The notes under the pieces are model-generated. The model ran no database searches. It worked only from the letters and a program-made list of their open reading frames with translations, and was not told the DNA's origin. From Acanthosepion esculentum (Eukaryota > Mollusca > Cephalopoda > Sepiida > Sepiidae): DNA of 64,000 nucleotides. Location of the stretch: positions 63,754,749 to 63,818,748 of the forward strand of contig OZ038500.1 in NCBI GenBank assembly GCA_964036315.1, read 5' to 3'. Of this stretch, positions 61,075 to 64,000 are shown in pieces (within the stretch, counting starts at the first letter, position 1; each line of letters begins with the position of its first letter). Position numbers and translations under genes: made by a program.

Positions 61075-61128
<54 letters not shown>

Positions 61129-61131
61129 ATC

Positions 61132-61172
<41 letters not shown>
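60930..61172. repeat. Repeat family F, single copy, then (AT)n-(GT)n
   Basis: CCTGATGATTGTGTTCAAGC, AAGAAACAGACTGTCTCATC, ATGTTGACTTCAGTATCTCC, CCCATAAATATAGAATATAT, then AT runs (61079-61156) and GT to 61172. Confidence 0.75.
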
Positions 61173-61175
<3 letters not shown>

Positions 61176-61250
61176 AGATACATTCCCTTAGAAATAAAGA
61201 AAACACTGCAAAACCTCTATGTAATATCTTTTATATAGCATATAGAGAAG

Positions 61251-61365
<115 letters not shown>

Positions 61366-61645
61366 ATAAAGTGTGAATATAAATTAAATAACGAGATATT
61401 TGTAACTGTCAATGCGTGCGATAGCGTGCATATGCTGATAAGCAAATAAATATTTATTTAATTTCATTTAGGGTACACACAAAACAGAGATCAATATACT
61501 TAAACAGTGCTATGAAGTATATATTATTAATTATACACATACCTACATTTGAAGTGCAACTTAATGTCATGGTTTCCCAAGTGCCTGCCGACTTAGGAAA
61601 AACATTGAAACTTTAGTTTGCATTACAAACGTTGGTATATGTATA

Positions 61646-61652
<7 letters not shown>

Positions 61653-61719
<67 letters not shown>
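61653..61719. repeat. (AT)n microsatellite
   Basis: A pure AT run. Confidence 0.95.
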
Positions 61720-61724
<5 letters not shown>

Positions 61725-61998
61725 CCAGGCCTTTTCCCTATCTCACCTTTCGTAACAGAATTACTACTATCCCAAATACAACTGTATCAAGAAATAAAGA
61801 GAAAATAGTTGAATCCGTCAACGCAACAATAAAAACAATATTTCCACACGTGACAATACTTGACGTAATTTTCAGTTGACAATATGAATACAATAGCGTT
61901 TTTTAAATTCTTCCAGTTGTTAAGGACATTTCATCATTTTTAAGATACAACGGCTCAAAGCTTAATCTAACAATTGGACAATTTTGTTGTTACCCCTA

Positions 61999-61999
<1 letters not shown>

Positions 62000-62067
<68 letters not shown>
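62000..62067. repeat. (AT)n microsatellite
   Basis: A pure AT run. The sequence after it (ATAATGTAGACACGTTCTGT, GATAAGATCC) parallels the reversed flank of the tract at 4633 (TTAAAAATTAGCAGACATAA region) only weakly. Confidence 0.93.
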
Positions 62068-62071
<4 letters not shown>

Positions 62072-63049
62072 GGTTTCTTTAAATAATGTAGACACGTTCT
62101 GTCTACTTGTTTTCGATAAGATCCTTTCATGTTCGCGAATAAGCTTTTTTTGTGTGGTTGATAATAACGAGAGGAAAACACCGTGTTGGCTCATACTGCA
62201 TTTATTCCGAGTACTTTCGACATAGCATAATGTCATCATCAGGCTATTGTTAAATATAGTAAATATATAAGTATTTAGTGTTCATGGTTGTGAAGGACAA
62301 AAATTGTTGAGCTCATCCGAAGATTATCATTTTTATATGTCGAGTCACGAACGCTGTGTCATGGCTGGTTGACAGACAACATTTTAAAGGGGAGATAACT
62401 ATGTATGTTCCGGGCTTGAGTAGTTGCTAGATAAAGGAAAAAACTATTAATGACAAGTGTTGACATTTAAATATTGTGTATTTAAATATATTGTGTATTT
62501 GGGCAGCAATCTCTCTTTTATACATGTTTCATTAAAACGTGACTGACAAGGAACTGCGGTTAGTGTGACTTTCATTCTTGGCTGGAAATGTTTTAATGAA
62601 AATCTATACTTAAAGAAAATAAGATATACCTACCTACCTACAACCACAAGCGGGGTAAATTAAATTATTTCACGCTCACACTAACCCCCCCCCCCGCCCA
62701 TTCAACTTACGGAAAACCACGAAACAAAGATGCAAATCCTAAGAGACGGTGAAACGAACACAAACGCATATACATTATCAATCAAATTTCGCATAGACAA
62801 ACTAGAAGTATTATAAACATGAAATATACACACGAACAGATACACGTTAGGTCTGCTTAACCTATGAAAACAAATAGCACAAAAATAAAAATGCTGGAAT
62901 TTCCAATTCTCCTCATTATTTCATTTTCTGTTGAAGCTTAAATAAAAGAGAAATGTGTTGGATTTACAAACGTTTCCTTTGTATTCCTCTCCTATCATTT
63001 TGTCAGACTTTGATCTATCTGTCTACTTGTATATAGCTGGCCACTCGTA
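62068..63049. other. No gene recognised
   Basis: 62195-62255 carries GAGTACTTTCGACATAGCAT with AATGTCATCATCAGGC, another repeat-end motif. There is a C10 run near 62686. No coding or RNA gene is seen. Confidence 0.45.
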
Positions 63050-63493
63050 TTCGAGGTTACCCCTGTATTAGGTCGTCTAGCCAATCCCTATTGCAGAAGC
63101 TTTCCCAGGCGCATTTATACTTATTCAACATCCACAGAGACCACCCGTGGTTTATACTGCAACTATTTTGAGCAGACCTTAGTTACAATTTCTGGGAAAC
63201 AGCGTGTTATCTAGCGTGATCAACAATTTGAACAAGGGCAGCATGCTCAAGTCCTTGGCCACGATGACTTGTGACTTCGTGCGAACACAGTTATCGACGG
63301 CACCCAACTGTGGCGTCTACCCAATTTCACTCACTTGGGTCAACCCGTGGTATGCTTTTCAGGCACTTTCCAAAGGTGCCGTACGCTAGGATCGACCCTT
63401 CCAAGTCCGATAAAATCAGGAGACTTCCTGACAAATGGAACATGGTGAGATTCGAACCCGGGTCTTATGGTCAGAATGCGAACGTTCTAACCA

Positions 63494-63498
<5 letters not shown>
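63050..63498 (-). mobile_element. Long-bodied tRNA-derived SINE (family L), most complete copy
   Basis: On the minus strand the head at 63498-63428 reads TTGGTTAGAACGTTCGCATT (A-box region), then GACCCGGGTTCGAATCTCAC (B box). The body follows: CGTACGGCACCTTTGGAAAG, GCATACCACGGGTTGACCCA, AGTGAAATTGGGTAGACGCC, CACAAGTCATCGTGGCCAAG, CAGAAATTGTAACTAAGGTC, GATTGGCTAGACG, to ~63050. Length is ~445 bp, unusually long for a SINE. Related bodies are at 29780-30190 and 38315-38700. A (CTAT)n microsatellite touches the head side. Confidence 0.8.

Positions 63499-64000
<502 letters not shown>

Overview
This window looks like repeat-dense nuclear DNA of an animal, most likely a cephalopod mollusc of octopus type. 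The assignment is an inference. It rests on very frequent (AT)n, (CA)n, (GA)n and (CTAT)n microsatellites, several tRNA-derived and 5S-derived SINE families with RNA polymerase III boxes, and many decayed non-LTR retrotransposon 3' ends of kinds that I recall as common in cephalopod assemblies. I find no convincing host protein-coding gene, no rRNA operon, no CRISPR array and no prokaryotic features. Nearly every long reading frame is either a decayed transposon frame or an artefact of a microsatellite. The window may be intergenic DNA or a giant intron.

Layout. 0-10 kb: LINE fragments on both strands, a head-to-head SINE dimer forming a perfect 97-bp-arm palindrome (2018-2235), a Penelope-like RT fragment, a TIR-bounded but internally deleted mariner-like element (5012-5970), and a LINE carrying a SINE with a 17-bp target duplication (8371-9150). 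10-20 kb: a LINE split by a ~400-bp retroposon with an 11-bp duplication, an array of GC-rich hairpin cassettes (12.9-13.9 kb), 5S/tRNA composite SINEs, a pogo-like MITE, and a small satellite with A-B-B higher-order structure (15.3-16.35 kb) whose unit resembles the tail of that retroposon. 20-31 kb: a ~2-kb long inverted repeat enclosing hairpin cassettes and a second MITE, then many LINE fragments. 31-35 kb: two adjacent decayed Helitron N-terminal regions, one interrupted by a solo LTR and the other by a 190-bp tandem array. 35-46 kb: a mariner 3' end, foldbacks beside (AT)n tracts, several SINEs and a solo LTR inside a retroposon. 46-52 kb: a 1.1-kb solo LTR with three 266-bp hairpin-rich repeats inside it, the best-preserved LINE fragment, a class-II tRNA-headed SINE and a DD36E-type Tc1 pseudogene. 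52-64 kb: large foldbacks, LINE C-terminal fragments, a 36-bp minisatellite with a 168-codon open frame, a mariner remnant, a long-bodied SINE and long microsatellites.

The elements are related mainly by nesting. Target-site duplications that can be read directly (TTAAT, ACACC, GGAAG, an 8-bp, an 11-bp and a 17-bp one) give relative insertion orders. The most unusual structure is the GC-rich multi-hairpin cassette, which occurs alone, in tandem, in a long inverted repeat and inside an LTR. The other themes are a satellite that appears to descend from a retroposon tail, 5S/tRNA composite SINEs, and a repeated association of (AT)n tracts with SINE ends and foldbacks.
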